Below, piece by piece: positions 41,300 through 53,349 of a stretch of 64,000 bases of DNA. Origin of the DNA: Undaria pinnatifida (Eukaryota > Sar > Phaeophyceae > Laminariales > Alariaceae); assembly GCA_012845835.1 (NCBI GenBank), contig JABAKD010000018.1, positions 6,503,862 to 6,567,861 of the forward strand, given 5' to 3'. How positions within the stretch are numbered: position 1 is the first letter of the stretch; every line of letters starts with the position of its first letter. A program made the position numbers and the translations under genes. The notes under the pieces were generated by a model. The model had not been told where the DNA came from, ran no database searches, and was given only the letters and a program-made list of their open reading frames with translations.

Positions 41300-44200
41300 A
41301 TTTTTTTTTTTCGCTGTACGTAAACTTACACCTAGACCATGGGATTTCTCACCCGGTATGACAGCACTATTGAATAAATATAGTTTGCTTTTCTCCATTT
41401 TTTTGTTTTGGTGGGAACGGTCTGGTGGTCTTAACGCGAGGAGCCCCACAAAAAAAAGTGGTGCACCGCGCTATGTTAGCATGGATGTGTGTTTCGTCTA
41501 CCTGGACTGCGACACAACATACAAGGAGGCGTTGTTTGTTTGTTGGTCCGGTCAGGTCCAGCGGGATGTCTTTTTTCGCGTTGGCCAACCACACAGAGAT
41601 GATGTACTAATATCACCCATCAGAAGAACAACATAGATATGCAGCTCAATTTTCATTGGTGCTTGTATCCCGGGTATTTGCCGAAATTCGATCTGGGATT
41701 CGTCGAATTCACCCATATGCACTTCCTGGTACGTGCCTGGCTTATCAATTTTGCCCAAGTTCTCGTCGAAGTGCCGTATTAAGCTTGTAATGTGCCAGCT
41801 ACGCAAAGCAAAAAATGAACATCGCCGGGGTTTTGAAAACAAAGCGAAAACACGTTAACACTTACTTACTCAAAACGAGCGACCGGTGTAGCACGCAGCT
41901 TGCGAAGATGGATATCCCGACCCCAAATAAATCCGTCGACCTCACAGCTAGTTGACGTTGTTAGAGTCATTTTTTTTTTATTATACTAATGGTTGCAATC
42001 CCAGGGTCTCATTCTGAACCTAAACCACAGCCAGTCCAGACCAGTCAATACTACTACAGCGTGTCAATGAAGCACGATTGTCCTCAATACTTGAGTAGAT
42101 GATCGCTGTCCTTGATGCTGTTCTGCGTTGTTGCAAGACGGATCGAGTTGTCAGTACCGGGTGTTCTGGAGTATTTATGTCCCACGCACATCCTTTGCAC
42201 AAAACTCAACCAGCAACACCACACTGTTTGAGTGATCGACGGAACAGTTAGTGTACTATTTCCTCGAACGGTAACATCGAAACGAACCCCACCCAAACAA
42301 CTGTCTTGACAGTTTCGCATACGGCTAAAAAACTAATTTGATACATCCTCAACACAAGAGTGCTGGCTCTCGCACGATACGAGCTCATAACACAGCAGTC
42401 TCCGTTTCCCGAGGGGCAGCACGAGCACGGCGTATCTGCACACCGAATGATCAGCGTATAGTACTAGTCCGCGTGACTTGGTTGCTCCGGATCATCGCCG
42501 CGGTCTGCCCCGGCGTCTGCACGCAGATGCTATGATACTCCTTGTTGCGGGGATTTAGATCAACTAATAGAAAAAGGTGTGTGTCTGTATCGTGTATCTT
42601 GTATCGTGTACCTGGTATCTTGTACCGCTGTATCCATCTCGATTTCCAAGGCTGTTTTGCCAGTGCTGCGAATGATCACCCGAGGTTTGTCGTATGCCGT
42701 CCCAGAGCGCGTGCGCCTTCGCCATAACGGCCTCGCAGCCATTGGCCATCGGGGTCCTGAACAGCGTTTGACCGTCGTAGATGTACCTACTGTAGTGCGC
42801 TGCTGTACGTGTTGGGTGCAATGCACGGACTTGATCAACAACGTGTGATACGATTCTCCTGCTGCTGTAGCATGCGGTACCGGTCCTGTGGCAAGAAACC
42901 GAGATATGTTGGTATTACTATAGAAGCTGGAGCTCACCTGAGAAAAAGGGTCCTACCCCATGTTCAGTACAACAGCAAAATAGTATCAGAAGTCGAATAT
43001 CCTGTTTCCCCCTATATATTTCCCTACCAAAGTTGGACAGATCATCGACCCCCGCATGACGATCTGGATATTTGAGGGAAGATCTGTATGGTTTAGCTCG
43101 TGTTGCCACCTGGTACCCTTACGATCTGCATGATCTAGCACGTGATTCCCCCTCGCTTGGATCCGCACTCCACAAACATGTACAGATCCAGCAGAACATC
43201 TCGTAACGGCAGCTATAGAATACATTGCAGATTATCGATATGATCTATATGATCTAGGTCATGATCTGTGCGAGAGGTATGCAAAGATTCTTGTGGGGCT
43301 CCTTCCTATGAGAGGCCTGATAGTCTACGGTGTCGATGAAATCCGTTTCAAGAGGACCCGACACAATCAGCGTACATTGTTAGGTGCGTTCATCTGCGAT
43401 GACCGATCACCAGATCCCGCCCATGTCCGGTGTGCTTGCGCGATGGGTTTGGAGTACAAGCATCACAGTCAAAGACGAATCATACTGACCCACGCTGAGC
43501 TCCAACAACCGCGAATCTAAATCTCTTCAGAGAACAGGGGAACGGGGCGCATCTACAACGACCAAACCAAGGATCACCCCGGACAATGCGTCCGAATTCG
43601 TCACGGCTGCGAGCGTGCATACGCCCTGGAGGGACTATCCAAATCGTAGAGTATACCTTGCTTGTCACGCGCAACACGCTGGCAGAGTAGCCCCGGAAGG
43701 CCGTATGGGCGCAAAACAACAGTGTAGACACAGCACGGGACACGCGTTGTTTCTGATCCAAGGCTCCCTAAACAGCAGTACCTAATCCAGAGCGCGCCAC
43801 TATGATACTAGTAGTGGCGGTTTGGATTCAAAATATGTTCGTGTCTTACGGAATTAATCTGCCACTGCCGCCAGCATGGCGAGCAGAAGTACAGTCGAAG
43901 TTCTTTTTCATGTAGTCCAAGGCGTACGCAGCCTCAGCCATGAACAGGTTCGGACACACTGCTCGAAATCTGTTTGACATTTGGCGATCGTCGATGTATC
44001 TATCGTACGTTGGCTGCCCCGGCGATTTCCCTGAAATTATTCGTTGAACGGCTTACGGCGGGACCCTCGCCGCTCGTAGGATTGTCTGAACGAATTTCAT
44101 ATACAACGCGAGGTTCAACCCTCAGCTCGTCACAGTGATTCGTTTCAGATGGTGATACTTTTGGCATTGCACATATATATGGCTCACCCGAGGTCCGGTA

Positions 44201-44890
44201 TTCGGTCGTGGTAGGTGCACGCCGTACGCTGGCTGCGGCAAGTTACCTAAATCTTACTGTTTTGACATCGTCATCAGCCTGAATTTTCAGCGAGTATATT
44301 GGCTTCGTATAGACGGGGATACTCTCGTAATCGATATATGCGATCATGCCAAACATCGGGTACAAGAAGCTGCGACGATGTGTGTCGTAGGCATCCAAGG
44401 GGCGAAGCGTGCTATCTGTGGTCGAGTGACAGCCTGTCGGCAAACTTACGATGACGCTTCTCCGAAGTTTAGGTTGCCTTTTGCTGAGGGGACGGATGGG
44501 TCGAGAGTTGACACAAACGAAGCTCATAACCAGGCTTGCTCCGAACGAACAACCCTCGTTCATCCTTTCGCCTCTTGCTCTGATGTCGAATATGCTTGTT
44601 CTGTCAAACAGAACAAAGAAGCAAACGTTTTCAGGGTGTTTATCTAAACTAACGACGCCCGCCACTCTCGCTCTGATGGTGATGCCTCCCGTGACACACC
44701 AGGCGTGCCGCTTCATCTTTCGGGAAGTCGTGCACAACAATACCAACCTTGGCCACCATGCTCGTTTTATTTCCACATCTCCGTCGGGTAATGCTTCTGC
44801 CATCATACGCCATCATACCAACCAACGACGTTCGTTTTGCTCTCGCCCCTGGCTCTGCGGCGATGATAACTATGCTTCCGCTATGATACC
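41300..44890. other. No gene recognised
   Basis: It has a fragment of the dispersed repeat at 41890-41985 (CAGCTTGCGAAGATGG..GACCTCACAGCTAGTTGACG). A minus-strand frame at 44243-44806 (187 codons) overlaps a plus frame, and neither shows a domain. AGATCTGCATGATCTAG-type words recur at 43045-43265. Confidence 0.45.
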
Positions 44891-44898
44891 TGCACAGG

Positions 44899-45024
44899 AT
44901 GGGCCTGAAGAATACCGAGATCGTTGAGGCGCGCGAGAAGGAGTTGCGGGATTGCCTCCTGTCCCCAGAGACCGAACATATTGATAGCTGTTTCGACAGT
45001 GAGGATGAGGAAGATGCCTGCGAG
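44899..45024 (+). CDS. IQ/ZnF/UIM model exon 1
   Basis: ATG at 44899 opens 42 codons (MGLKNTEIVEAREKELRDCL; then an acidic run DSEDEEDACE) to a strong donor GAG|GTAAGA. CTGCACAG immediately before the ATG could be an acceptor, so this may be an internal exon. I recognise no domain. Confidence 0.5.
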
Positions 45025-45744
45025 GTAAGACAACGCAAAAGATGCTCCGCCAGCCTTGCCGCGCCTGGCAGTCCAAAACTTTGTTTCGATAGACAGATTA
45101 CTCGGGGATTCTCCTCGTTAATTCTTCATCACGCATGATTTTCATGGGAGTTGTTTACTCTTTCAGTACAGATAATACATCTATAATCATTTTGGCGTTG
45201 GACAAGTGCTTGCTGCAAAAATTTCAACACAATCGCGTCACCCCCCCTCTCTGGTTCATTCCAGCTTTCACGCTCACGAGTGTGCACTTGCACTACAGTA
45301 GGTAACACGGTAAGCAGGTGCGCTAAAAAGCACGGCTGTTGTCTTCGGAGCAAGGGGACAGGTCGTCGGGTGCCCTCTGTGAACGCAACTAACTGTTCCG
45401 ATTCTGGAGCTCGTTCACGACTCCAATGATGCCGGCAGACTCATTATGCAGCAAGCTGCGCGATTTTTACCATCCGTATTTCTAATTTCCAAATATTTCA
45501 TATTAATTCAAGACCGTAATTGGTGTTCACCTTCGAGGCACACGATATCGTGCCCGCAGTTTCCTGGTTGGTGATTTTCTTGCGTTTTCTGATAGGTCTG
45601 CTGCAGTACCCCAGCAGGTACATATTACCAAGCCCTGATAGTGTTTGAAGTGCGGGCGATTCCCCCTAAACCTATCCCTGGTGACTGCAGTTCACTCTAT
45701 GTTGTCAGCTGATGTCATGGATCTTCAAAACAGAAAAAAAGTAA

Positions 45745-45793
<49 letters not shown>

Positions 45794-48700
45794 CCACGAA
45801 AGTGTTCTTGGATGGCAACTTTTGCGTTCGGCTGCTTGAAAACGCGGCGTGTCCTTGCTCGCTTATCGCAAAAACGCGCAACTCATTCGTTCGTGCTTGA
45901 CCGGATTTACTTGCAGCTATCATATCAGCCAGTCAGGCTTTAGAGCGGCCGCTGTTCATGAATACCAGGTATGCCACGTAGTCTGCGTATTCCCCATAGG
46001 ACCCGGGTGTTGCCAAACGAATAGACGAGTTTTGGTCGTATCACAAAAAATGTAGCGTGTAGGCGCGCAGTCGTACTCTGAAACCATTAGTGGAGTCGTA
46101 ACGCCGCTCTAGTCGAATACCCTCCTGCAGTGTACCTGTTAGTTCAGATGCCAGGTACCTCGAACCTCTTTGGGGTTACTGGTACCAGGCAATAAACGAG
46201 TGGATGGCGCCAACTCAAGCGATACTTGATTGAAACCAAGAATATACTTTTAATTTCGAACATTCGCAACAATAGTTTGCGAGATAGTCAGGAAGAAAAA
46301 AGGAAACCAAAACGCCAAGATACTGATATGTTACGTCGGAACGTGGAGAAAAGCAGCAATATACCAGACAACACGTACGATATACAGGATGCAAGATAAA
46401 GTATGCAAATCGTACAATATACCCTGTGCTTGGAACAAAGCACAATAATACAAAAAGAGCGCAAGCACAAGATATTAGATACAACACAAGACGCAAGACA
46501 CAGTAAAAACCTGGATTTGATGTATCGTGTACTGCAGTAAACAATGAGTAAAGCATCTACATCAGATGCTTCGTACCGTACGTGGTGTTCCAGATAGAAA
46601 AGCTAGGAGGTCCGCATGTGCTTCGAAGAATAGTATACAGTACACACGCAGGACACCTACTGTAATAGCAAACCGAAATACTGACCGTGGCTGACCTTTT
46701 TTTCTAGGATAGGATGCCTTCTGCCTCTAACTTCAGCGTGTCGGCTTTCGGACTTCCTACACTTCCGAGGCTGTTTTTCTTGTTACCTTGTTCCGTATCC
46801 GTTGTCTTGTAGTGCAATGCAAAGCTCTCCCGTATACAATAGGCTTTCGATCAACACCAGAACTCGGTAATACCGAGCGCCGGTTATTTCTGTACGTGTT
46901 TTATTTTCCCGTCACCCTTGAAACAAACGCCTCACCACCCGCGCTCCCGCCTCCGTCTTTTCTGACGCTGCCACAGCGGGCTCACGGGGGCGACACGTGG
47001 AGGAAGCGTTTTGCGTCGGCAACATGCGGGATCACGTCGAACAGGTTCTGGAAAAAACTTCGCAGGTTGAGGTCCGTACCTAAGCAGGTTTGGAAGGAAC
47101 GAGCCCTACTGATGGACGAGCGTCGTCGCCAGAATAAGACGCCGGATTCGAGACGTTTGACGGAAGGATCACCGAGCAATTGCAAAGGAAAGGTGAGGCA
47201 TCATCTACGCTGGATCTCCGTATTACTCTTCCTAGCGGCACATATTACCCGGCAGCCAAACGCGCTACCAGTCCGATGGTGAACACTGCAATGTTTCGAA
47301 AACTCGTTCAACAGCTCAACGTTTGCCGTATTCCTGAGGGGTAACACTGCACACGGTACTGCTCTTTTCGAGCGAGTCAAGCTCGCTTTGAGCCTTATCG
47401 TAGTGCACCGGGTTTAGTGCGGTCAGTCGTGGGGTTAACCCGCGGTCCCCTAGGAATGATAGCACGGACTATATGCAGCAGTGGGGGTTCTGAAGGAATG
47501 TGCCCTCTTGACTCAGGAGCTGAGTATACTCCAAGACCAAGCCTTAAGACAAACAAATTCAAACAACCCAACGCAAAATGCCTGTGAAGAATGGACGAGG
47601 CGGTTTTGGCAGCATTACCTCTTCATCCAGCTCTTCGCTGCACCGCAGACTATTCAGAGTCGAAACATTCAACTCTAGGAGGTGGGTCGCTTTGACCGTG
47701 CCAGGGATTGATTTTGGCCTTAACCTATTGGACGTGCACCCCTGACTTTGAGGGCAACTTACTTGAAATTGAGAATGGTGTGGGGTCCGTTAGCGCGGTT
47801 CTCAGAAAGGTGAAGCAACCCCGGTTCACGTAGTAACCCTGTGAGGGCTAAACCATGCTTTCAATTGACATCGGCCTTGTATAGCAACACCACAGGCAGT
47901 GCCGCCGTTTAGGACATATATCGCACTTACAGTTCATCCCGCCCCCCCTTTTTGACGGCGAACATATTTTGCGAACGAACCAAGCAGCCCGGTACACTTC
48001 GTGGCGAAGGCTCCAGCCGTGCCCAGTGCTCACCTCAATCACAGCCGGCGACTCCCAAGCAACACTTAAGAGGGCGAAAAGCTAACTTTGAAACATCTGC
48101 TGATACTAAAAAGCGTACTTGTCCCGAGCCGGGTGAGTTCCGAGATCTGCTGCGGGAGATGACGCATCCTGACGACAGCGTGGGGGCGTCAAGCAAACCG
48201 CTGCTGTCCTGGCGCCCTCGTGTGGCAAAATCAAGGTCTGCTTCGTTAAACGACATCCACCATCAGGTTACCGTTTCGTCGAGCTCTTCGATGATCGACG
48301 CCACCCATCCGCAAGTCGTACGGTTGTCGAGCCCTCCACGGATCGACGTTCTTGTAGGAGCCATCGTGATTGGTGGGCTGTCGCTCGTTGGCTTCAGTGT
48401 CTTCCTCTTGCGTCGCCACATACACTCTCAGCTCAACCAGGCTGCACGTCGCGTATGCGTCAGGAGCAATACCACTGCGTGCACGCGGAGGAGTAGCCGA
48501 CTGTCCACCGGTACCGCCTGCCCCAGTTGCGCACAACGCGCGGTCGTCGTACTGCAGGCGTTTGCACGAGGTCGCCTAGCGCGTGCGCATGCCTGTCGAC
48601 GAGCCAAAGCCGCTGTGAGACTCCAGAGTAAATATCGATGCTGGGCCTTAGCTTTGGCATACTGTCGCTTAAAGTGTGCAGCGGTAGTGATACTTGCAGT

Positions 48701-51700
48701 TGGGTGTGTCGCGCTGGTTCGCCTTGCTTGTCGGCGCGAGCTAGCCGCCACAGTTCTGCAGGCACATTGGCGAGGTTGGCGCAAACGAGCGAGCTATCGC
48801 CGCCGTCAGCAAGCGGTGGTTTTACTGCACGCAGCCGGGCGAGATGCTTTGACCCACCTGAGCACCACCGGACGCGCTTCGGCGATCACGTTCCTCCAAT
48901 CGCATTGGCGAGGCTGGCGTCAACAGGCGAGCTACCGTCGTCGCCAGCATGCGGCGGTATGGCTGCGCGCTGTCGGGCGTGACGCTCTGTTCAGCACGAA
49001 CACGAGCCGATGCGCCACGGCTGTCACACTATTACAGATCCGATGGCGAGGCTTGCGCCAAAGGGCATGCCTCCGTCGTCGCCAGCATGCAGCGGTATGG
49101 CTGAACGCCGTCGGGCGTGACGTTTTGGTGCACGCGGACAGCAGCCGGCGTGCTTCCGCGATGACGCTCTTGCAGGCGCACTATCGAGGCTGGCGCCAAA
49201 GGGAGAGCTGCCGTCGTCACCAGCATGCGGCATTATGGCTGCACACAGCCGGGCGAGACGCTTTGATGCGTGTCAGCACCAGTCGACGCACTACGGCCAT
49301 CACGCTTATACAAGCACGATGGCGAGGATGGCGTAGTAGGGCGGGCTACCGTCGTCGTCAGTATGCAGCGGTATCACTGTACACTGCCGTGCGTGACGCC
49401 CTGATGCGCCTGAAATCCAGGCGACGCGCGATGTCGACCGAGGGTGCGCAGGATCATGAGCGACATGTAGCAGCTAGCGCTGGCTGCCCGAATCGCGGCA
49501 AGACTCATCAAAGAGATGTGGCAGCTAGCGTCGGCTGCCGGAAACACGCGGAGATTATAATTCGTCGGATTCTGGAACGTAGACGCGGCCTTCTGACGCT
49601 AGCTATCGCCAGAAATCATGTGGCGATAAAGACACGAGAGGTAGGCGCGCTACTTGTGATACGTTTCTGCAAGCAGTCGGGGATACGGCCTAGTGCACCT
49701 GAGCACCCGAAACCCCGCAAGCTTCGACCGAATGCAGCCTGTTGGCACTATATATCGTCAGAACGCTTCAGTGACGCCCAGCACGGCAAGTACAAGCGTT
49801 ATTAGTGATACTTAGAAGTGTTTATCGCCACGCCAGCAAGAGGAATGCGGGCGTTCCTTGGCAACTTGTTTTATTTAGAACGACCGTTTCTTGTGTACTT
49901 TGCCCCAGGGTTGTCAGCTCAATCTCAGTTGTTCTGTTTGCCGTCCTTTACTATCAATTTTTGGTTCTAGCTCATTTGATCGGGGTGTTGAAAAAAATGC
50001 TCGCGTCTCGCTTGTGGTCACCTTGGTCCTCCCCGACGCCCACCGCTGTTACGTTTCTACCTGGGGTCTAGGCCAGACTCGATGGATTCGCTCATTCATG
50101 CCGGAAAGGAAAGAGCGGGTCGTCTTCGACCGTGGTCGTTTCGAGCATTGCCACAGCCTCGGATCCACCCATCAAAAAGCAGCACAACCTGCAAGCGAAA
50201 CCCAGCATCGCTGATCCCTGCAAGAAGGACAAGCACGGGTTGGCACCGCTCATCGCCGGCCCGCGCATCGTACCAACCTCAGGTTCAGCAAAAACCAAAC
50301 AACCTACTCAGCAGCCCGCCGGAAAGCGACGGAAGAGGCGCAATCGAAAGCCCAGGAAGGCGACACCGCACTGGGCTATTGCCAAGGCTGTGATGTCTTC
50401 AGCTTCCGAAGAGTTAGGTCCGGGTACTGCTCAAGGCCGCACGTCGGATATCCACGAGTGCAAGGTAAGCGGGCGTCTACTATCATTCAACTGTCGGTCC
50501 CATCTACAGTCACATGCCCAACGTGTACGCTCGCCCCCTGCTCCATTGTGAACTTTGCCCTGCATCGGTATGTTATAGATGAAGTGCTCTAGATATCTCT
50601 CCTCCAAAGCCAGAACCCCGACACACATAATTTCAACAGTTCACGTCATTTCCTCCGAGCGTGTGCGGCCATCCATGCGTGTCCAGTTGGTTTGCTCTGC
50701 GACCCTCCCTCACGAAGGCAGAGACCCCACAAGTTCCATTTCAACAATCTCTTTCATTTTCATCCCCTTCCCACAAGGAAAGACGATTCCAACGGCCCCC
50801 GTCCCATGTTGCCCGTAGCGTGTAAGCCAAGAGCTTTGCTCAAGCGCAAGCCCAGATCCCAACGCCTCTCTCAACACCTGATCCATCAAACAGCGACTAG
50901 GCCCCACCCACCCCTGAGCAAGCCTATCCTTCTCCTCCGTCCCTCCCTCCCTCCCTCCGTCCCTCCCTCCGTCCCTCCCTCTCTCCCTTCCTCCCTCCCT
51001 CCCTCCCACACCGTTACGCGTACGAACATCCTCCATCCAACCAGGTTCCGACATCCAACCAGGTTCCGACACCTCCCCGAGATTGCCCGATGTGCACCTT
51101 CGCTAACGCCGGTGGAGATGAAGGTTGCCGGATGTGCGGTTCGGCGTTACCAAGAGACTCCACATCGGACGATGACGACACCGCAAGACGGGAGGACGCG
51201 GGAGCAGCATCCAGCCAAGCACAACAACAACTCCCGCCCGGAGACAGCGCGACCACAGCGCGTGCTTCTCTCGAGGGAACAGAGGACAGCGTGTACCTCG
51301 AAATGTTGGCTGAGGCGCAACGGGAATCCGCTGCGCTTGCTCGTGACCTAGAGAAGCGTGACGCGGAGTGGAAACAACAGTCGAAAAAATCTCGCTACCT
51401 ATCGAAGCAGAAGACCGCCGTGTACCGTGGACGTGGTGAGTCTGCTAGACGCTCGCTACGGTAGGGTCCGCCTGACGCGTGTGGCGCTTCTCGCTTCAGG
51501 AGCTCTGTACCTCTCCCAAAGTCTGCAATGGAGGAATCATAGAAGTGCAACCTTATGAACCATCGCTTGGCGTAGGCATACATCGAATAAGCGTGTTTAA
51601 CATAGTGCGTTTACTTCGACGATATCGGGTAGTTCCTCAGCCGAAGAGCTCCGGCCAAAACCAATAGTTATCCAGAAAGTGCCACTATAGGCCGGATGCA

Positions 51701-52356
51701 GAATGTATCCTGATCGCGTTCGGCACGTCTCACGACGCGCGCTCATCCTCACGGCCAACTCACTTCACCTCCATACTTGAGAGCGAATGAAATACAACAG
51801 TGACCAGGCCCAAGGCAACGTGTTTTTCGCTCCGGATACAACACTACTGTAAAATGTTTCCATGAATGCTGGAAACATATGCGTATGAATCACGTGGACC
51901 GACGAACGTCAATTTGGTTGAAAATATATATGACAAGGCACGTCTATTACGTCCGCACTTCCACCTCGTATCGCCCCCATGTACGTAGGGAATACCGTGG
52001 GGGAGACAAACCCAGTGGTTCCAGCCGGCACAGGAAGATTTGCTGCTTTCGAAGACGATGATGAAGATGACGACGATGACGATCATGGTGATGATGACAG
52101 CCACGACCCGGGAGTTCAAGAAGAGGAGGAGGGAAAATTATCGGATGAAGATTTCGAGGAGGATTTGCGGCAGGCGATGGCTGCGTCGCTTGAGCTCCAT
52201 ACTGCCTTGGTAGCAGGCACGAACACACCCGCCCTGTCCGGTGGTGAGGGTTCCAGCAGGAAACTTTTAACTAGACAGCTATTTGCTCCTTATCAACTTA
52301 TAAAATCGCATAGATTCAAAGCGTTTCATTATGATTGCCCTCGGTTAAATCTGTAG
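44899..52356 (+). CDS. IQ-repeat / RanBP2-type zinc finger / UIM protein, six-exon model
   Basis: Modelled exons: 44899-45024, 46977-47192, 48045-49640, 50072-50464, 51045-51435, 51989-52356. All junction phases agree (0,0,0,0,1), giving about 1029 residues. Order: acidic N-terminus; Arg-rich segment; membrane helix at about 216-236; IQ-like motifs from about 290 to 580; basic nuclear-localisation-like stretch GKRRKRRNRKPRK (about 730); zinc finger CPMCTFANAGGDEGCRMCG (about 791-809); Asp/Glu-rich region; UIM-like DEDFEEDLRQAMAASLELH (about 960). IQ motifs bind calmodulin; NZF and UIM bind ubiquitin; a Ca2+/ubiquitin-linked scaffold is an inference. Weak point: the join of exon 3 to exon 4 (donor GAG|GTAGGC, acceptor GGGTCTAG). 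If it is wrong, the IQ protein ends at the stop 49803-49805 and the zinc-finger/UIM part is a second gene. Confidence 0.62.
45746..45794 (+). repeat. (ATC)n microsatellite
   Basis: Sixteen ATC triplets in the proposed intron 1 of the IQ/ZnF/UIM gene. Confidence 0.95.
46977..47192 (+). CDS. IQ/ZnF/UIM model exon 2
   Basis: The acceptor GACGCTGCCACAG follows a CT-rich tract; the donor is AAG|GTGAGG. It has 72 open codons, Arg/Trp/Lys-rich (WRKRFASATCGITSNRFW, LRRLRSVPKQVWKERALLM), in phase with exons 1 and 3. No named domain. Confidence 0.6.
48045..49640 (+). CDS. IQ/ZnF/UIM model exon 3: membrane helix and IQ repeats
   Basis: The 1.85-kb open frame (47952-49805) is by far the longest in the window. 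Candidate acceptors are CTCAATCACAG (48044) or CCAAGCAG (47987), both in phase. It holds the helix VLVGAIVIGGLSLVGFSVFL, then VVLQAFARGRLARAHACRR and an IQ-like LQSKYRCWALALAYCRL, then five tandem units with [LI]Q..WRG.R.R. The donor GAG|GTAGGC is chosen because it joins exon 4 in phase; otherwise the frame ends at the TAG 49803-49805. Confidence 0.8.
48745..49434 (+). repeat. Five 138-bp (46-codon) tandem repeats encoding IQ motifs
   Basis: The unit anchor (CATTGGCGAGG or equivalent) recurs at 48763, 48901, 49039, 49177 and 49315, exactly 138 bp apart. Each unit encodes LQ.HWRGWR.RASYRRRQ.A, then AVWL.AVGRDAL and a Ser/Thr/Arg-rich spacer. The constant length shows in-frame amplification of one coding unit. 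Confidence 0.9.
50072..50464 (+). CDS. IQ/ZnF/UIM model exon 4: basic region
   Basis: The acceptor CTACCTGGGGTCTAG and donor AAG|GTAAGC enclose 131 open codons. It is Lys/Arg/Pro-rich with GKRRKRRNRKPRKATPHW, likely a nuclear-localisation or nucleic-acid-contacting stretch (inference). An alternative acceptor at 50156 (CATTGCCACAG) would change phase. Confidence 0.6.
51045..51435 (+). CDS. IQ/ZnF/UIM model exon 5: RanBP2/NZF zinc finger
   Basis: The acceptor CATCCAACCAG (or its copy 18 nt downstream, also in phase) follows 75 nt of CCCT repeats. It encodes CPMCTFANAGGDEGCRMCG, which fits C-x2-C-x10-C-x2-C with the conserved N of NZF fingers, then a charged helical region (YLEMLAEAQRESAALARDLE). 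The donor is G|GTGAGT, phase 1. Confidence 0.78.
51989..52356 (+). CDS. IQ/ZnF/UIM model exon 6: acidic region and UIM, stop
   Basis: The acceptor CATGTACGTAG, entered at phase 1, restores a Gly codon. It encodes an Asp-rich run (FEDDDEDDDDDDHGDDD), then GKLSDEDFEEDLRQAMAAS, a ubiquitin-interacting motif (acidic-Leu-x2-Ala-x3-Ser). It then reads to TAG at 52354. A GTGAGG donor near 52243 could instead lead to a further exon, such as part of 52990-53316. Confidence 0.65.
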
Positions 52357-52828
52357 CTCGTTGTTGCTGCCCTCCCTTGAACCTTCTACCCCTCCCAGAC
52401 GGATACTACTCTAATTTGAAGTAGTATATCCCACAAAATTCGGGTGCAGCTCGAAAGGGGTTTATGCCCAGGGATTGCTTATCTTATACTGCTGTGGGTG
52501 CTTTTCTTCTTCGTTCAATCTCGTGTTGGGCAGGTCTAATGCTTTCCCGAAAAGCCTATTTATCTTTGCCAACTCTGACGGGTGATGACTGTTTCGTGCA
52601 GGCCGATGAAGGGATCCTTCGCTCTTGTGACCACGAACAGCAGTAAAATATATCGATGAGATTATGTCACGATGTTGGTTACAAAGCACTTGCCATTGAG
52701 CTCCGTTTTGTCACATTGCGGACTAGGTCGGTGGATACTGCTATGTACCCAACAATATACATGATGTACAATAATATCCATTGATAAGATTCAAAAGCAC
52801 GCACGCTTTGGAAATATTAAATATTACG

Positions 52829-52905
52829 TCGATGAGATTCGAACCCACGAAACACCCCTGTCGGTTACAAACGTGATAGCTATGTCCACTTGGCCACTTG
52901 GTCAC
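52829..52905 (-). repeat. tRNA-like sequence (SINE head or pseudo-tRNA)
   Basis: On the minus strand, TGGCCAAGTGGACATAGC matches a Pol III A box and GGGTTCGAATCTC a B box. CACGTTTGTAACCGACAGG lies where an anticodon arm would. The acceptor arms do not pair (GTGACCA against CATCGAC). Confidence 0.55.
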
Positions 52906-53010
52906 GTGGCTCAGTGGCTGAGCAGGTAGGGCTTCATCGCCAACAGAAACCGCCAACAACAACAACTCCTTCAAACACGTCTGCCTATATGTGCCCGTTT
53001 CTTAAAGAGA

Positions 53011-53316
53011 GTGCCTCAGGTCGCTCGCCAACGCCGCCAGCCCGCGACAATGTCAAGCCAGCTCGCTGCAAAGACGGCAGTGCTCGTGTCGGGGCCAGTT
53101 GTGGCAAGGTCGAGGCAACAAGTCAAGGCGACGGCAGCAGAATCGCAAAAAATCGTCGACACATTTTCAAGCCAGGTCGAGGAACCGACGGCAGCGATGG
53201 AAAGAATCGATGCACAGGTCAAGACGGTGGATAACGTCGTTCAGTACGAAATGGCGTTGGCGGAGGACGGGCCGCTTGAATGTGCAGGACATTGCCCGAA
53301 GCATCAATCTGACTAG
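53011..53316 (+). CDS. Possible exon or element fragment, helical open frame
   Basis: It reads SSQLAAKTAVLVSGPVVARS, RQQVKATAAESQKIVDTFSS and AAMERIDAQVKTVDNVV, an Ala/Gln/Glu-rich pattern that could be a coiled coil. I do not recognise it. It could be a last exon of the upstream gene in another phase, or part of a mobile element. Confidence 0.25.
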   Translation: MPQVARQRRQPATMSSQLAAKTAVLVSGPVVARSRQQVKATAAESQKIVDTFSSQVEEPTAAMERIDAQVKTVDNVVQYEMALAEDGPLECAGHCPKHQSD

Positions 53317-53349
53317 AAAGCCGCATCACGCACTCGGCTAGCAACTACA

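Noticed and set aside
41026-41449. Frames reading YFRRFWVRGPKIA or FPTILGKGAQNSV repeats
   Set aside because: By-products of the 39-bp non-coding hairpin repeat, since all three such frames are equally open.
44243-44806. 187-codon minus-strand frame
   Set aside because: No domain, overlapped by an equally long plus frame, no convincing splice context.
45746-45794. Poly-His or poly-Met coding run
   Set aside because: A plain ATC microsatellite in intronic sequence with no flanking exon signal.
52895-52930. Plus-strand tRNA D-arm-like GTGGCTCAGTGGCTGAGC
   Set aside because: No anticodon or T arm follows on this strand; it overlaps the edge of the minus-strand tRNA-like sequence.
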